DNA of 64,000 nucleotides from Cordylochernes scorpioides (lineage: Eukaryota; Arthropoda; Arachnida; Pseudoscorpiones; Chernetidae), in contig CP092870.1 of assembly GCA_030710605.1 (NCBI GenBank), positions 14,063,570-14,127,569 of the forward strand. The letters run 5' to 3'. The position numbers and the translations under genes were made by a program. Of this stretch, positions 35,001-44,951 are shown one piece after another (the first letter of the stretch is position 1; every line of letters starts with the position of its first letter). Below the pieces are notes generated by a model. It did no database searches. It was given only the letters and a program-made list of their open reading frames with translations, and had not been told where the DNA came from.

Positions 35001-35478
35001 GTCCATACAGGATACTACCGGCTCTTCACCATACTTCCTAATCCACGGACGAGAGCCTTTGACCTTCTTAGATTCTACTTTTGATATGCCAGAGCTCTCT
35101 AAGCACAAAGACTATGACGAATATGTATCAAACCTTTTAGAAATAATAGAAGATGCAAAAGAAATATCCACCTCTAGAACAATAGCCAGACAGAATAAAT
35201 CCAAACAGTTATATGATAGAGCCCACCGAGAATTTAAATATGCCATCAATGATCTGGTACTGATTTGGACACCAATAAGGAAAGTGGGAAGAGCGGACAA
35301 ACTACAAAGAAGATACGTCGGTCCTTACCAAATACTGCGACAAACATCACCAGTGAACTACGAAGTCATCGAAATTGCAGAAGGAAAAAGGAAAAAGAAA
35401 CAAATAGTACATGTGACAAGAATGAAAAAATACAGATCACCAGACTTGAGGACAAGTCTTTTTCAAGAGGGGGAGTAA
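32041..35478 (+). CDS. Gypsy Pol (protease, reverse transcriptase, RNase H, integrase)
   Basis: This frame is entered by -1 frameshifting from Gag; no ATG is needed. In order: protease GLIDTGAMVSCID; reverse transcriptase with FRFCVDYRNLNSVTVKDQYP, FTSLDLCSGYWQ, LPFGLCNGPATF and CYLDDVIIFSE (about 33379); RNase H with GLHTDASDQGLGAVL and IYTDHHSLCWM; integrase zinc region H-x-H then SSCPECQFRK; integrase core IDLMGRFPKS, ISDRGSCFLS and NGQTERMNR with D35E spacing; and a C-terminal end with GPYQILRQTSPVNYEV. The frame is intact over about 1,145 codons. Together with 99.7% identical LTRs this suggests recent activity. No envelope gene is present. Confidence 0.95.
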   Translation, partial: LIKSKGLQRSGDRINLIVNLQENKTIRIVICEMPIEGLIDTGAMVSCIDEDLVKKLELKIIPDKNLKLKSAGDQKLNAIGKSRVKFKINKKEYEIEMIILKKCNPVIILGDDFLSQNKALINCQNNTLWVESPNVFDQNEPNLRYAHIAEDKIIPEFCLCLVKGYSKTSITGREILIENISSLTTKYNLITTRSLLSNTKKNLNIWILNGTNKPVKLFRNTKIGILSEVDRLYQTENQRVASIRTDFDINPELCPEERSQVLTLLGGYGEMFTAPDEYKGRTHLVKHQIRTTSDIPIRKNPYRVSLKERKIIGDQINSMLKNGIISHSSSPWASPIILVKKKNGTFRFCVDYRNLNSVTVKDQYPLPRIDDCFDSLHGGRYFTSLDLCSGYWQVEVEEQDREKTAFITPDGHYQFNVLPFGLCNGPATFERLMDTVLRTHKWKICLCYLDDVIIFSEDLHSHLNRLKTILECLKTAGLTLNASKCRFAYTKLLILGHVVSNEGIAPDPEKIISIRKFPTPRTVKDVRAFLGLCSYYRRFIREFSKAALPLQILTRKNHSFAWGKEQELSFNSLKNKLISPEVLIHYDPNKPIGLHTDASDQGLGAVLVHLDENTKERPISYASRTLQKAETNYSTTEKECLAIIWAIKKFRPYLYGRKFTIYTDHHSLCWMAKMKNPAGRLARWSLELQEYDFAIKYKSGKTHLDADGLSRCPIPDRIISTINYEEHDYDSFIKKIDNLVNQNPNSYGENFTKFKEKLFKKNPSVTGDPWLLIVPKNKQKELLENMHDHPTSGHMGIKRTYNRLKSKYFWPSMLKTVEEYISSCPECQFRKTPSQLPQGLLQPIPPASRPFEKMGIDLMGRFPKSGRGNSWILVCTDYYSRYIETAALPRGTAEEIADFFLQRVVLRHGAPKTVISDRGSCFLSKLFNEVLKICNTLHKKTTSYHPQTNGQTERMNRTLADMMAMYIDERHQNWDEILPFVTFAYNSSIQDTTGSSPYFLIHGREPLTFLDSTFDMPELSKHKDYDEYVSNLLEIIEDAKEISTSRTIARQNKSKQLYDRAHREFKYAINDLVLIWTPIRKVGRADKLQRRYVGPYQILRQTSPVNYEVIEIAEGKRKKKQIVHVTRMKKYRSPDLRTSLFQEGE

Positions 35479-35482
35479 TGTT

Positions 35483-35808
35483 GGCGCGCTGTTGGAGCCT
35501 TTGATTTGCATGTCACATTTTGATTTACTTGTTTTGTCTACATCATTTCTTATGGATCCAATTTTAACTTTTAACATCTTATTTATTTTTAATAACTTTC
35601 ATGTATAATCATTTTTACATAATTTTGTTTTCTATAATTATTTTACATACTTTTGTATCGTCAAATTTGCATACTTTTGTTTTTAGATTATTTAAGACAA
35701 TAATCTTTAGTTAGAAAGTGCTTCGCCTCAAAACTTTTGGTTTGTGAATAAACGTCAAAAAGACTGCTCGAATGTTTCTTCCCAATACCTCAGGTCACCA
35801 GCGCAACA
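35483..35808 (+). repeat. Gypsy 3' LTR
   Basis: It matches the 5' LTR except one base. Including tgtt at 35479-35482 it would be 330 bp with TG...CA ends. It is preceded by the polypurine tract aagagggggag. Confidence 0.93.
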
Positions 35809-36618
35809 ATATCCATAGATCAAGAGAAATATATTGAAGAACTTCTGGCGAAATATAGAATGAAGGAGGCCAAGCCGATTTCTACACCCATGGACTCGAA
35901 CTCCAAGTTAACAAAGATTTCATCTATAGAGGGTGAGAATGAGCCAGTAAAAAAGGTAGAATACCAATCACTGATTGGATCGTTAATATATCTTTCAGTG
36001 TCGACAAGGCCTGATATAGCCTATGCGGTTAGTGCTTTGGGACAGTTCAGCAATGATCCTAGGAGACAGCACTGGAATGCGGCCAAGCGTGTCCTCCGCT
36101 ATCTAAAGGGCACTTTATGTTTGAAAATAACTTACGAGAAAACTAATGAGACTCTTTATGGTTGTGTCGACGCTGATTGGGGTGGAAACCTCGCGGATAG
36201 AAAATCTCAAACGGGACTTGTTTTCTTCTTAGCAGGAGGTCCAATAGCTTGGGAATCGAAGAAGCAGCAGACTGTCGCCCTTTCGAGCACGGAGTCTGAG
36301 TACATAGCACTTTGTGAAGCGGGAAAGGAGGCAGTCTATCTTAGAGCGCTGTTGGATGAGATGGGATTTGGTGAATTATTGAATGAACCTACGGTTTTAA
36401 AGACTGATAACCAGGGCGCTCAACAGCTGGCGAGAAATCCAGTCCATCATGCCAGAACTAAACACATTGACATCAAATGGCATTATATTAGAAGCATTTG
36501 CAGCGATGGTCTTATCGAGGTCGTTCACACACCAACCCAGGAAAATGTTGCCGACATCCTTACTAAAGGTCTGCCAAGAGTCTTGTATGATAAACATGTT
36601 GCTGGATTGGGAATGTAA
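35809..36618 (+). CDS. Copia Pol, C-terminal part (end of RT, RNase H)
   Basis: The frame resumes exactly at the gypsy end with ISIDQEKYIEELLAKYRMKE, the conserved segment after the reverse transcriptase palm. It continues with KPISTPMDSNSKL, YLSVSTRPDIAYAVSALGQF and the RNase H signature (GCVDADWGGNLADRKSQTG, ALSSTESEYIALCEA, LKTDNQGAQQLA, DIKWHYIRS), stopping at 36618. Compared with typical copia Pol, a few codons are missing at the join with the left half. Confidence 0.95.
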   Translation: MSIDQEKYIEELLAKYRMKEAKPISTPMDSNSKLTKISSIEGENEPVKKVEYQSLIGSLIYLSVSTRPDIAYAVSALGQFSNDPRRQHWNAAKRVLRYLKGTLCLKITYEKTNETLYGCVDADWGGNLADRKSQTGLVFFLAGGPIAWESKKQQTVALSSTESEYIALCEAGKEAVYLRALLDEMGFGELLNEPTVLKTDNQGAQQLARNPVHHARTKHIDIKWHYIRSICSDGLIEVVHTPTQENVADILTKGLPRVLYDKHVAGLGM

Positions 36619-36632
36619 AAATTGAGGGAGGG

Positions 36633-36839
36633 TGTTGGAATAATCAATTTCAACATTCTACTCTTCATTTATTTGTTTTTGACCAGTTGACCGCCATGTA
36701 TATAAATTATTTCTACCATTGTCGTGGCGGAGTATGTAAAGCAAGCTGCTTTAACTTTATGCAAAATTAGAGCATAACTTAATAAAACTTTCTATCTTTA
36801 AAGCCGATTCCCGGCCTTCTCCTTCCTATTTTTTCAACA
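36633..36839 (+). repeat. Copia 3' LTR
   Basis: 207 bp, no difference seen from the 5' LTR. It is followed by the target duplication ccctt. Confidence 0.95.
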
Positions 36840-37063
36840 CCCTTGTAGGTGTTGAATTAAAGAGGTTGACTATATATTACAAGAATGTGTTCTAAAAAAT
36901 ATTATTTTATTGATATAATATTTGGGTGGCCTAGAAAAATGTCCATTACCACCAGCAGTGTGTGAATGTTATGATGAATTGATAATCCTCTTAACTGACT
37001 ATAATTCAACACCAACTTTAATTCATCTGAAAGCTCTGAATCCTTGGGGTGTTTGATTAAAGA

Positions 37064-37186
37064 TTTTTTTTTTTTGCTTATCCCTAGGACATGTGGTACA
37101 GGCCATGATAATCATGGTGGGTAGAAGTAGGCAACTGCTTTTACTGTAAGTGCACCACATGTCTACACATGTGAAAAGCAGAAAAA
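37064..37186 (-). repeat. tRNA-derived SINE family S1, 5'-truncated copy
   Basis: A T-run, then gcttatccctaggacatgtg and on to cacatgtgaaaagcag. Only the 3' half of the SINE is present. Confidence 0.8.
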
Positions 37187-37236
37187 AAAAATAATGTAAA
37201 TGAAATTTAAAAAAGGTCCAATGGTATCAATACATA

Positions 37237-38459
37237 GAGCACTAGGAAAGATTTGCAATATGACTTTATTATTTACATTATTTCAAAATATTTTCCACCA
37301 CAATCAATACACTTCTCCATCCTTCGAAACCAGTCATCAAACCAACTCTTCCACGTTTCCTCAGAGAGCTGTCGTCATCCCATGTCCTCAATAGGTCTTC
37401 ATTGCAGAAAAAGTGTTTACCTTTTAGTCTGTTCTTCACGTGAGGCAAGAAGGCAAAGTCGCAAGGTCTGGACTGTAGGGAGGATGCTCCAACAATTTCA
37501 GTCCAGTACGTGTCAAATAATCAAAGCAGACCTTCAAACAGTGAGCTGGAGCATTGACATGGTGGGGCCATGTGTCAGTCCTTGAGTTTAGATGTAACCT
37601 TTGATAGCTTGAACAACTCTAGGAAGGCATTCCTCAGTGTACCACTTGGCAGTGACTGTCTTTTGATTTTCCAGTACTGTATGACTCACAACTCCTCTTG
37701 CAGTAAAGAAGACGACTAAAATTTTATTCTTAATGGATCTGGATTTTTGTACAGACACAGGTGTGCATTCAAAGATCCATACTTTGTTCTGGGCTTTAGT
37801 ACACACATCAAAATAATAAAGCCAAGCTTCATCACCTGTTATGATGCTATTGACATAACAAGAGGATCCATTACTAAACTTTTTGAGCATCTCTCGGCAC
37901 CATGAAACACATCGAGTCATCTGCTCAACAGTTGAGGAATGGAGAACCCATAGGGAACAAACTTTATTCACTTTCAGCTGGTCATGCCGAATGGAATGAA
38001 TTGCTGGTGCAGAAGAATGTCTATACTCTATCTGGCGTTAAGTTATATGTCGATCAGTTTCCAATAATATCTCGACATCAGCCATGTTTCATCAACTGAT
38101 GAAGCTGGACGTCCTGGCCATGGCACATCTCTTATATCATATTTTCATCGCTGAAACTCACAATACCACCTGAATATGGTAGTACGATGTGGACAATCAT
38201 TTCCCAGTACAGGATCATTTCTTGCAAGCATTCTTCAATGACCAACCGCGTTTAAAGTTATATCTCAAAATGGCTCGGTATTCAATTTTGAGCCAGGTAG
38301 ACATTCTTAATATTTTATCACTCCACAGTTCAAAGAATAATAACATTTAGCAAATGAAATTTTGACCCCAGTTCAAATATAAACAGGGCTCAAAGAGTTC
38401 GAACTCGTACCCATGTGGGCGCACGGGTTGGAACGTATTGCAAAACTTTCCTAATGCCC
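37237..38459 (-). pseudogene. Mariner-type element, third subfamily, heavily decayed
   Basis: Imperfect inverted ends (gagcactaggaaagatttgc at the left; the complement of tgcaaaactttcctaatgcc at the right) bound about 1.2 kb. On the minus strand, transposase fragments read HDQLKVNKVCSLWVLHSSTV, then WCREMLKKFSNGSSCY, IITGDEAWLYYFDV (first aspartate), VTAKWYTEECLPRVVQAIKG and, after shifts, PPYSPDLA (third aspartate). The longest open piece is 37588-37971. Multiple stops and frameshifts show an old copy. Confidence 0.8.
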
Positions 38460-38649
38460 TTTGAATACATTAGTATTAATATTACAAACAAACATTTTTT
38501 CTAAAAGTATTATTTTAACGAGTTAGTTGATAAGCTAATCATCTAATTGACTATAATTCATTTGAAAGCTCTGATCCCTTGAAGTATTGAGTTAAAGAAG
38601 TTAGACTGTATATTTTTAACAAATAATTTCTTATTTTCAATTGGTGAAA

Positions 38650-38913
38650 TTTTTTTTTCATCCCTAGTACACATGGTACAGGCCATGATAATCATGGTGG
38701 GTAGTAGTTGACAGCTGCTTTTACTGTAAGTGCACCACATGTCGAAAGCTTACAAATATGTCAGCCTTATTTGGTTACTTGCACTCACTGGTGGTATGAC
38801 AAGAATTAGGGGCCATTGAAGCAATTTTTTTATTCCCAAAAAGTGCCCAATGCGGAGTTTGATCCTGGGTCATGGCTGTTGGAAACCAACGGCTTATACC
38901 ACTACAACCTCCA
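38650..38913 (-). repeat. tRNA-derived SINE family S1 copy
   Basis: A T-run then catccctagtacacatggta, through gtaagtgcaccacatgtcg, to a tRNA-like head (box B complement tttgatcctgggtcatggc). Confidence 0.78.
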
Positions 38914-38963
38914 TTTGTAAAGTGTAAAACTGTGTGTGTAATACAAACTTATAATATTTAACC

Positions 38964-39089
38964 ATGATAAGGCACAATTTGGATTATAGATTATAAATTT
39001 AGTTCTTTTGTCTGAAGATGGTAACAACGCTGTTACCGAAACGTCACACACTATTTATTTATTTGGATTTGGTCTTATTACCTTGTGTT
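38964..39089 (-). repeat. Hairpin retroposon, subfamily A
   Basis: It is flanked by taatatttaacc / taatatttatcc (38952-38963 and 39090-39101), 11 of 12 identical. The tail atgataaggcacaatttgg is at the left. The 5' arm is mostly lost. Confidence 0.8.
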
Positions 39090-39197
39090 TAATATTTATC
39101 CAATTTCAAATACAGAAAACCCAGCTAAAATGAACCTGGGATATAGTAAACCTTCCCTTATAACAAACCTGAAATAATACCCATTTTTATTTTATAA

Positions 39198-39280
39198 TAC
39201 AGTGAACTATGGCTATAGTGAACCACAGGTTCAGTTCCATTGAGGTTCGCTATAGAGGGGTTTTATTATTTTTATAAATA
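39198..39280. repeat. Possible Tigger-type MITE end
   Basis: tacagtgaactatggctata with an internal complement near ttcgctatagaggggtttta. It is short and unassigned. Confidence 0.35.
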
Positions 39281-39739
39281 TATCAAACCCCGCAGTATTG
39301 GTGTAAGGAAAACCAACAGTTTTAATATTACAAAATATTTTCTCACAACGAGTTTCTTTTTTTATTTTAAAACACTAGATTTCAACCAATAATCGCTCTT
39401 CAGCGGGCCTAATAAAACAATATCGACTATATCCTACAAGAAATATTTACAAAAACATGTTTGTATGTATTTAAATAAATGAAAAAAAAAGACATTGTGA
39501 GAAAATATTTTGTAATTTTAAAACATTTTTCACAATTTTATCATGAATAGAGACCGACAGTTGGCGCTGGCCTGCCACTAGAGGGAGGTCACCATGTGGA
39601 GTGATTTACTTCCCCCAGGTCAAGTGTCAACAGATAGTGCAGAACGGGTTAGCTACATCAACCTGTGCCTAACACCCAATGGCACAGCCTTCCTTCCCTC
39701 TAGAGAAAATAAAGAATATTTAAACTTTATATAAAACAT

Positions 39740-39926
39740 AAACACAAGGTAATAAAACCTAATCCAAATAAATAGTGTGTGACGTTTCTGTAACAGCGTT
39801 GTTACCATCTTTAGACAAAAGTACTGAGATGGTAACAACGCTGTTACCGAAATGTCGCATACTATTTATTTATTTATTTGTATTTGGTCTTATTACCTTG
39901 TGTTTATAATCCAAATTGTGCCTTAT
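39740..39926 (+). repeat. Hairpin retroposon, subfamily A
   Basis: It starts aacacaaggtaataaaac, has the looped centre (gttaccatctttagacaaaa ... gatggtaacaacgctgttac) and ends ccaaattgtgccttatga. A flanking duplication is not obvious. Confidence 0.75.
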
Positions 39927-40106
39927 GATGAGGTTGAGATGTTATAACATGTTCCATGGTACTTGACTCACTTGTATGATGTTCTAATCTGTACATATTT
40001 GGGAGTTAACATTTTCTAATCTTTATTCTCTCTCCCACACACAGCGCCATATCTTCTGAGACCTTACAATTAAATAAAAGGAGATTGTTGGATGATTGGA
40101 CTAAAC

Positions 40107-40370
40107 CATTGGTTTTCAAACACTACGGCCCGAGATCAAATCCAGCATTGGGTACTTTTTTTTCTAATTGAAGAAATGTTCCACTGTCCCCCAATTTTTG
40201 CAAAAGTCCAACCCCACCAGCAAGTTCAAGTAACCAAACAGGGCTCTGGCACACTTTTCACATGTGTAGACATGTGGTGCACTTACAGTAAAAACAATCG
40301 CCAACTTCTACCCACCATAATTATCATGGCTTGTACCACGTGTACTAGGGATTAACAAAAAAATTGAATA
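40107..40370 (+). repeat. tRNA-derived SINE family S1, + strand copy
   Basis: It begins in the tRNA-like head (ccattggttttcaaacacta; box B region gagatcaaatcc), passes through acatgtgtagacatgtggtg and ends ccacgtgtactagggattaa plus an A-run. Confidence 0.8.
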
Positions 40371-40706
40371 AAAAGTTTTTCCATACTCAGATTGGAGCAG
40401 AGAATTAACAAAATTTCACCTCTGATTTTCTACTAGCAATGTTTGAAGGTGTTCTGGGCTAACTTCCTTTTTAAACAAATATTTACCTAAACATTATCAG
40501 ACTTAAGTCAAAATGACAAATTATAGATTAGAAACACAAGGTAATAAGACCAACTTGTGTTTGTAAGTGAAGATGACAAATCATCAAACATAGTTACAAC
40601 ACACACCTTTGTAGATGTAGATTTATGTTACTACACAGGTGTGTCCCACTGCTCTGGTTTAGAACTCTCTGGATGATTACACTTACTATTATTTTATATT
40701 TAACTA

Positions 40707-40935
40707 TGATAAAGCACAATTTGGATTAATGATAATAAAAGAATATAAGACCTAATCCAAATAATGTGTGACATTTTTTGGCAACAACATTGTCACCATC
40801 ATCAGACAAAAGATAATAAAATTTAAAAAATATTTTTTTTCTCAATTATTCTTTTGTCTGATGATGGTGACATGTTGTTGCCAAAACGTCACATACTAAT
40901 AAATTAATTGGATTAGGTCTTATATTATTTTATTG
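40707..40935 (-). repeat. Hairpin retroposon, subfamily B
   Basis: It is flanked by tatttaacta (40697-40706 and 40936-40945). The tail tgataaagcacaatttgg is at the left. The loop between the arms contains tcatcagacaaaagataata and its complement. Confidence 0.88.
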
Positions 40936-40985
40936 TATTTAACTAGTTTATTATTGCCACTTCTACTAAGTGGTAAGCAAGGATA

Positions 40986-41135
40986 TACAGTCAAACTTCG
41001 AAACCCAAGGGACCAAAAAAAAAAAATCAAATTATCCAAAAATTTGAATTGAAAACGGAAATTCTAGGGACAAGATAAATATTCTAATTAAAGACGTTTT
41101 TGAATTGAAGACGTTCGAATTATCCAAGGTGTAAT
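40986..41135. repeat. Tigger-type MITE family T5, copy 1 (partial)
   Basis: cagtcaaacttcgaaaccca at the left and gaattatccaaggtgtaata at the right. It shares aattatccaaaaattcgaat-type text with 43933-44105. Confidence 0.55.
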
Positions 41136-41393
41136 AACATGCGCATAAACATCTTTTAGCTTCAGCATATAAAGAAAAAAGGACAATTTGGCTCTGCAAC
41201 TAGATGTTGTCCTTTACAGAGAGGTAGTTCTACTGTTGAAATGTGCTGTTTAAAGAGAAACTAAATGGAAACTACATTGAATGCCAAAAAGAAAGAAAGG
41301 GTGCACAGCTACAGTGGAGTTACAGTAAAACCACTTAAAGTTAGAAACCAAATGGCAGAGCAGCACAGGAGGTAGTAAAATTGACAACAAAAT

Positions 41394-41605
41394 TGTCAAT
41401 GCACAATTTGGATTATAAATTGGAACTACTAGATATAAAGACAAAATATAAATAAATAGTGTGTGATGTTTCAGTAATTACATTGTTGCCATAACAAGAT
41501 AAAAGACCGAATGTATTTTGCCTTTTGTTTGAAGATGCTAATAGCGTTGTTACCTAAACGTTACACACTATTTATATATTTGAATTTGGTGTTATTACCT
41601 TGTAG
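41394..41605 (-). repeat. Hairpin retroposon, subfamily A (diverged)
   Basis: It is flanked by the perfect 13-bp repeat ttgacaacaaaat (41381-41393 and 41606-41618). The arms pair imperfectly around gattacattgttgcc ... gctaatagcgttgttacc. Confidence 0.88.
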
Positions 41606-41635
41606 TTGACAACAAAATAAAATGAAATTTTGTAT

Positions 41636-41790
41636 GATAAAGCACAATTTGGATAATAGATTACAGCTACAAGAAAATAAGACCTAATCCAAATAAATTA
41701 ATAGTGTGACGTTTCGGTAACAACGCTGTTACCGAAATGTCACATACTATTAATTTATTTGGATTAGGTCTTATTTCCTTTTATATGCAG
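41636..41790 (-). repeat. Hairpin retroposon, subfamily B, loopless
   Basis: It is flanked by ttttgtat (41628-41635 and 41791-41798). The arms meet at ggtaacaacgctgttacc with essentially no loop. The tail end is at the left. Confidence 0.85.
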
Positions 41791-41799
41791 TTTTGTATT

Positions 41800-42848
41800 T
41801 TTCAAGAATGCTAGTCTGAGGATATTTATGTAAAAATGTAAAAGCCTATTCCAATATTTCCCCAAATTGGCAGGTTCCTGGTTGCCAGAGGGCTGTTCCC
41901 GTACCACACCTGTGTTCTCCCTCCCTCCCTGTACCTGCCTCTCATTTCCTATTTCCCTTTAGATAAAGGAGCAGAACTCCCCCTACCTGCTATATAGCTG
42001 ATGTAAGAAAGAAAGAACTGAGAAATGGTGTTAAGTTCCAATGAGTTAGGATTCTCAATGTTACATTTTTCTAGGAGTTACAGCTGGGACAGATGCAAAT
42101 CGAGGTTGAGTGCTAGGTTGGCTGGCAGAGAGTCCACTTTAATTCCTTCCTACATCCATCTTCAGCAATACACATATGAGCCCTTTATCTTAAATAGAGG
42201 TCAATATCTAGCCATATTGTTGCACCAGGCTGCGGTTTGGCAGATTCTTCAGTCTTGATTCTCTCCTCAGACACGTCTTGCATCTTTCCCGAACGTGTCT
42301 CAACCATCTTACAAGGTTAAACCAGTCAATAATAAGACAACTATATATTTAGGTAGCACCTAGAATCTCTCTTTATTTATCACATCAAAGTTTAAAGCAG
42401 GTGGTGTAGTCAGTGTATCAAAATACAAATGATTTTATAGTACATAATAATATTCTATTTTATAAAAATGAATAAATATATAATATGAATTTTAAATATA
42501 TTAAAAATAATATTATAAATAATTTTAAAAATATGTGCATTAATCATTATGCAACAATATACAAGACCAGTGTGACATTTAAGTAACAACATAGACACAC
42601 CCTATGCTAATACTTGGAGTACAAGACTTCCTGACTTGGCCTGGAACTACCTGGTTCACTGTAGATCTACCCATGACTAGAAATCTATTCTAGACTGTGG
42701 CTGTACAGCCGGGGTAGTTGGTGATTTATGCTCCAGGAGCCCGGGTTACCTCTATTTTCTCACCCTATGCTGTAGAGATGATAGTATAGAGTCTCACATA
42801 GTTTTGTTATTCCTTCTCTTGTATATTTTACTCTTGGGGAATTAGACA
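41800..42848. other. Non-coding interval
   Basis: It is more GC-balanced at 41870-42000 and 42690-42780. Short open frames (e.g. 42025-42258) show no family features. I looked for the missing first DOT1L exon here and did not find it. Confidence 0.4.
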
Positions 42849-43040
42849 TACAGTAGTAGAACCTCTATGAGCTCTCACAAAGGATAGTTTTCATTCAAAT
42901 TACCATTTTTACCTATTAGCTACTCCCTTTATGGGGACATGTTTCTCTAAAGGACACTTTGGCTCTGTAACTAGCTAGTTGTTGTCTTTTAGAGAGTGAG
43001 ATTCTTGTGTGTCATTATAGAAAGCTATTTTAAAAGCTGT
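42849..43040. repeat. Tigger-type MITE family T2, copy 1 (partial)
   Basis: It begins acagtagtagaacctctatg and has caaaggatagttttcattca and ctctaaaggacactttggct blocks shared with 47656-48018 and 58949-59125. Confidence 0.6.
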
Positions 43041-43051
43041 AATGTCTTTTT

Positions 43052-43445
43052 TGAAAGCTTTTATTTAACTTGCCTCCATGTCTGTCTGTCCACAAAGCTT
43101 GTAATCAATTTTTAGTATACTTCTAGAGCACGTAGAAATCTCAAATTTTGTACACTTATTAGAACCTGATGACAATGCACATTGACAGATTTTTAGACGT
43201 CATGATTGTCAGAATGGCCAGGAACGGACAAATTTTCAAATTGCCTTCCAGATTACATAAAAGTATGAAACTTTTAACACTCATTCAGTCCAATGAACAA
43301 TGCAAGTGTACAAATTTTCAGACTTCTGGGTGGTCAGAGTGGCCCAGGAATGAACAAATATCTATTTTTCTTTATTTTAAGTCTAATGTTAAGCGCCTCT
43401 TACAAGGAATGGACCAATCTGCCACGAGCAGGCTTTTATCTATTT
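43052..43445 (+). repeat. Dispersed 'aagcttttatttaac' repeat
   Basis: It opens aaagcttttatttaacttgc with tgtctgtctgtcc. It matches 17378-17530 over about 140 bp and then carries diverged internal repetition (two tacaaattttcagacttct-like blocks). Confidence 0.6.
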
Positions 43446-43529
43446 AAGACATAATCCTTAGTGAACTTTTTATTCTAAGTTTTGTAAATTCACGACTAAA
43501 AACTAACAAAATAATTAATAAATAAAAAT

Positions 43530-44395
43530 ACATTTAAAAAAAAAGCTTTTATTTAAATGCACTCTGAAAAGGAAAAAATATATATATATATTATATAATC
43601 TAAAATACAAATATTTTATTTTTTTTTAAAACATTTTTTATTTTTTCATTCATTGACTGTTCTGCATTTTTGACCATATATTCAAAAAACATACCATTTT
43701 TAATTATTATTGTTGTAAATATGTATATTTAACCCGACCTATCTTTTATTCACGATTATAGAATTCATTATATAAATTCTATATTCCTGTGATATAAATA
43801 ATTTTATGTATATTTTTACTTCAAGAGATTCAAAATAAAAATCCGCTTGAAAGGTAAATAATTATCTTTACTTCTCCACGACTGCACCTCTTTTCAACAA
43901 TCAAACACACAAAAAAATTCTAATCTATAATACAGTCGAACTTGGATAATTCGAACCCCAAGGGACCATTAAAAAATTCGAATTATCCAAAAATTCGAAT
44001 TAAAGATGTTAAATTATTTATATAGGAAATTCTAGGGACCAAGATAAATATTCGAATTAAAGAGGTTTTCGAATTAAAGAAGTTTGAATTATCCAAGTTC
44101 TACTGTATATATATATTGTATCTTGTGTCATTGAGCAATTAGATGCATCTGAGTGAAAATAAAAGCGGCGGGGGACGATCATATTCAGAGAAGATGTAAA
44201 GATATAATAAACACTTATAAAAAATCTCTAATCAGTTGCTACATATTAAATCACATTGGTTCGGAATTCATGATGATCGTCCCCCGCCACTTTTATTTTC
44301 ACTCAGATACATCTAATCGCTCAATGACAGAAGATACAATATTTTATTTTTTCCTTTTTAGTGCATTTAAATAAAAGCTTTTTTAAAAATGTATT
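43530..44395. repeat. Large inverted-repeat element with nested MITE
   Basis: The outer arms aaaaagcttttatttaaatgcact (43540-43562) and its complement (44362-44385) face each other. The inner arms of about 65 bp, containing ggcgggggacgatcat (44163-44184) and its complement (44268-44290), also pair. A T5 MITE (43933-44105) is inserted in between. Confidence 0.6.
43933..44105. mobile_element. Tigger-type MITE family T5, copy 2
   Basis: 173 bp flanked by TA. The ends cagtcgaacttggataattc and gaattatccaagttctactg are inverted. Internal text alternates gaattatcc and gaattaaag. Confidence 0.8.
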
Positions 44396-44403
44396 TTTAT
44401 TTA

Positions 44404-44652
44404 ACTTCTTCTTTCTTATATCCACTCAATCATATTAGGGTATCAAGCTTGTAAAGTTGACAACCATCATGACTGGGTGAAGTTGAATGCGTCTGCCTTT
44501 GTCATTAAGACTGGGAGCACTACTCAATGGCAGGCCAACTTAGCTTCAAAAGAAATGGCCGCCTCTGACATGAGGAACAGACGCCATGTGTAGCCGCTCC
44601 TAACATGGAGTACAAATGTTGCTCATCCTGTATCCCTGGATTAGGAGCCCAT
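44404..44652 (-). repeat. GAA-tailed retroposon family S2 copy
   Basis: cttcttctttcttatatcca at the left, then gcgtctgcctttgtcattaa and tgaggaacagacgccatgtg. It closely parallels 21465-21722. Confidence 0.8.
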
Positions 44653-44769
44653 TGGCTTATTTACAATGCTTCATGATTAACATTTAGTGAGGAACAAATT
44701 AGGTTTAATACACATTTCTAAACAACAAAATACTTTTTTATATAGGTAAATAAGTACGGTGGGTATAAA

Positions 44770-44916
44770 GTTTTTTTTTTTTTTGCTTATCCCTAGTACA
44801 CGTGGTACAGGCCATGATAATCATAGTGGGTAGTTAGCGACTGCTTTTACTGTAAGCGCACCACATGTCTACACATGTGAAAAGCAGTTCGACTTTGCAC
44901 TTACAAATGCCAGAGG
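44770..44916 (-). repeat. tRNA-derived SINE family S1, 5'-truncated copy
   Basis: A T-run then gcttatccctagtacacgtg, to gcagttcgactttgcactta. Confidence 0.8.
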
Positions 44917-44951
44917 GGATTTACTCAAATTATAATCTTTTAAAATAAATT

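Larger units (their letters stand above)
30511..35808 (+). mobile_element. Ty3/gypsy LTR retrotransposon nested in copia
   Basis: 5,298 bp. The LTRs of 326 bp differ at one base (a/t at about 30802 and 35774). The 3' LTR copy is preceded by tgtt, giving the inverted ends tgttggcgc/gcgcaaca. The 5' copy lacks these four bases, and no target duplication is visible, so the left junction has lost DNA. Gag and Pol frames are open. Confidence 0.93.
27192..36839 (+). mobile_element. Copia LTR retrotransposon, young, split by a gypsy insertion
   Basis: Two 207-bp LTRs (TGTTGGAATAATC...TTTTTCAACA) appear identical. The 5-bp target duplication ccctt is perfect (27187-27191 and 36840-36844). The primer site ggttatgggcccag directly after the 5' LTR fits the initiator-tRNA half-molecule type used by copia elements. 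The polypurine tract attgagggagggtg precedes the 3' LTR. Without the nested gypsy the element is about 4.35 kb, normal for copia. Confidence 0.95.
25978..36868. mobile_element. Tigger/pogo-type MITE family T1, copy 2, split by nested insertions
   Basis: The left end cagtaccgtataactttgtt resembles the start of copy 1. The right end (gttgaattaaagaggttgac at about 36849-36868) resembles its end. Between them lie two hairpin retroposons, SINE copies and the copia element with its nested gypsy. The copia target ccctt lies in this MITE close to its right end. Confidence 0.6.

Noticed and set aside
30511-35808. An endogenous retrovirus with an envelope gene
   Set aside because: Pol is followed directly by the polypurine tract and 3' LTR; there is no room for and no sign of an envelope frame.
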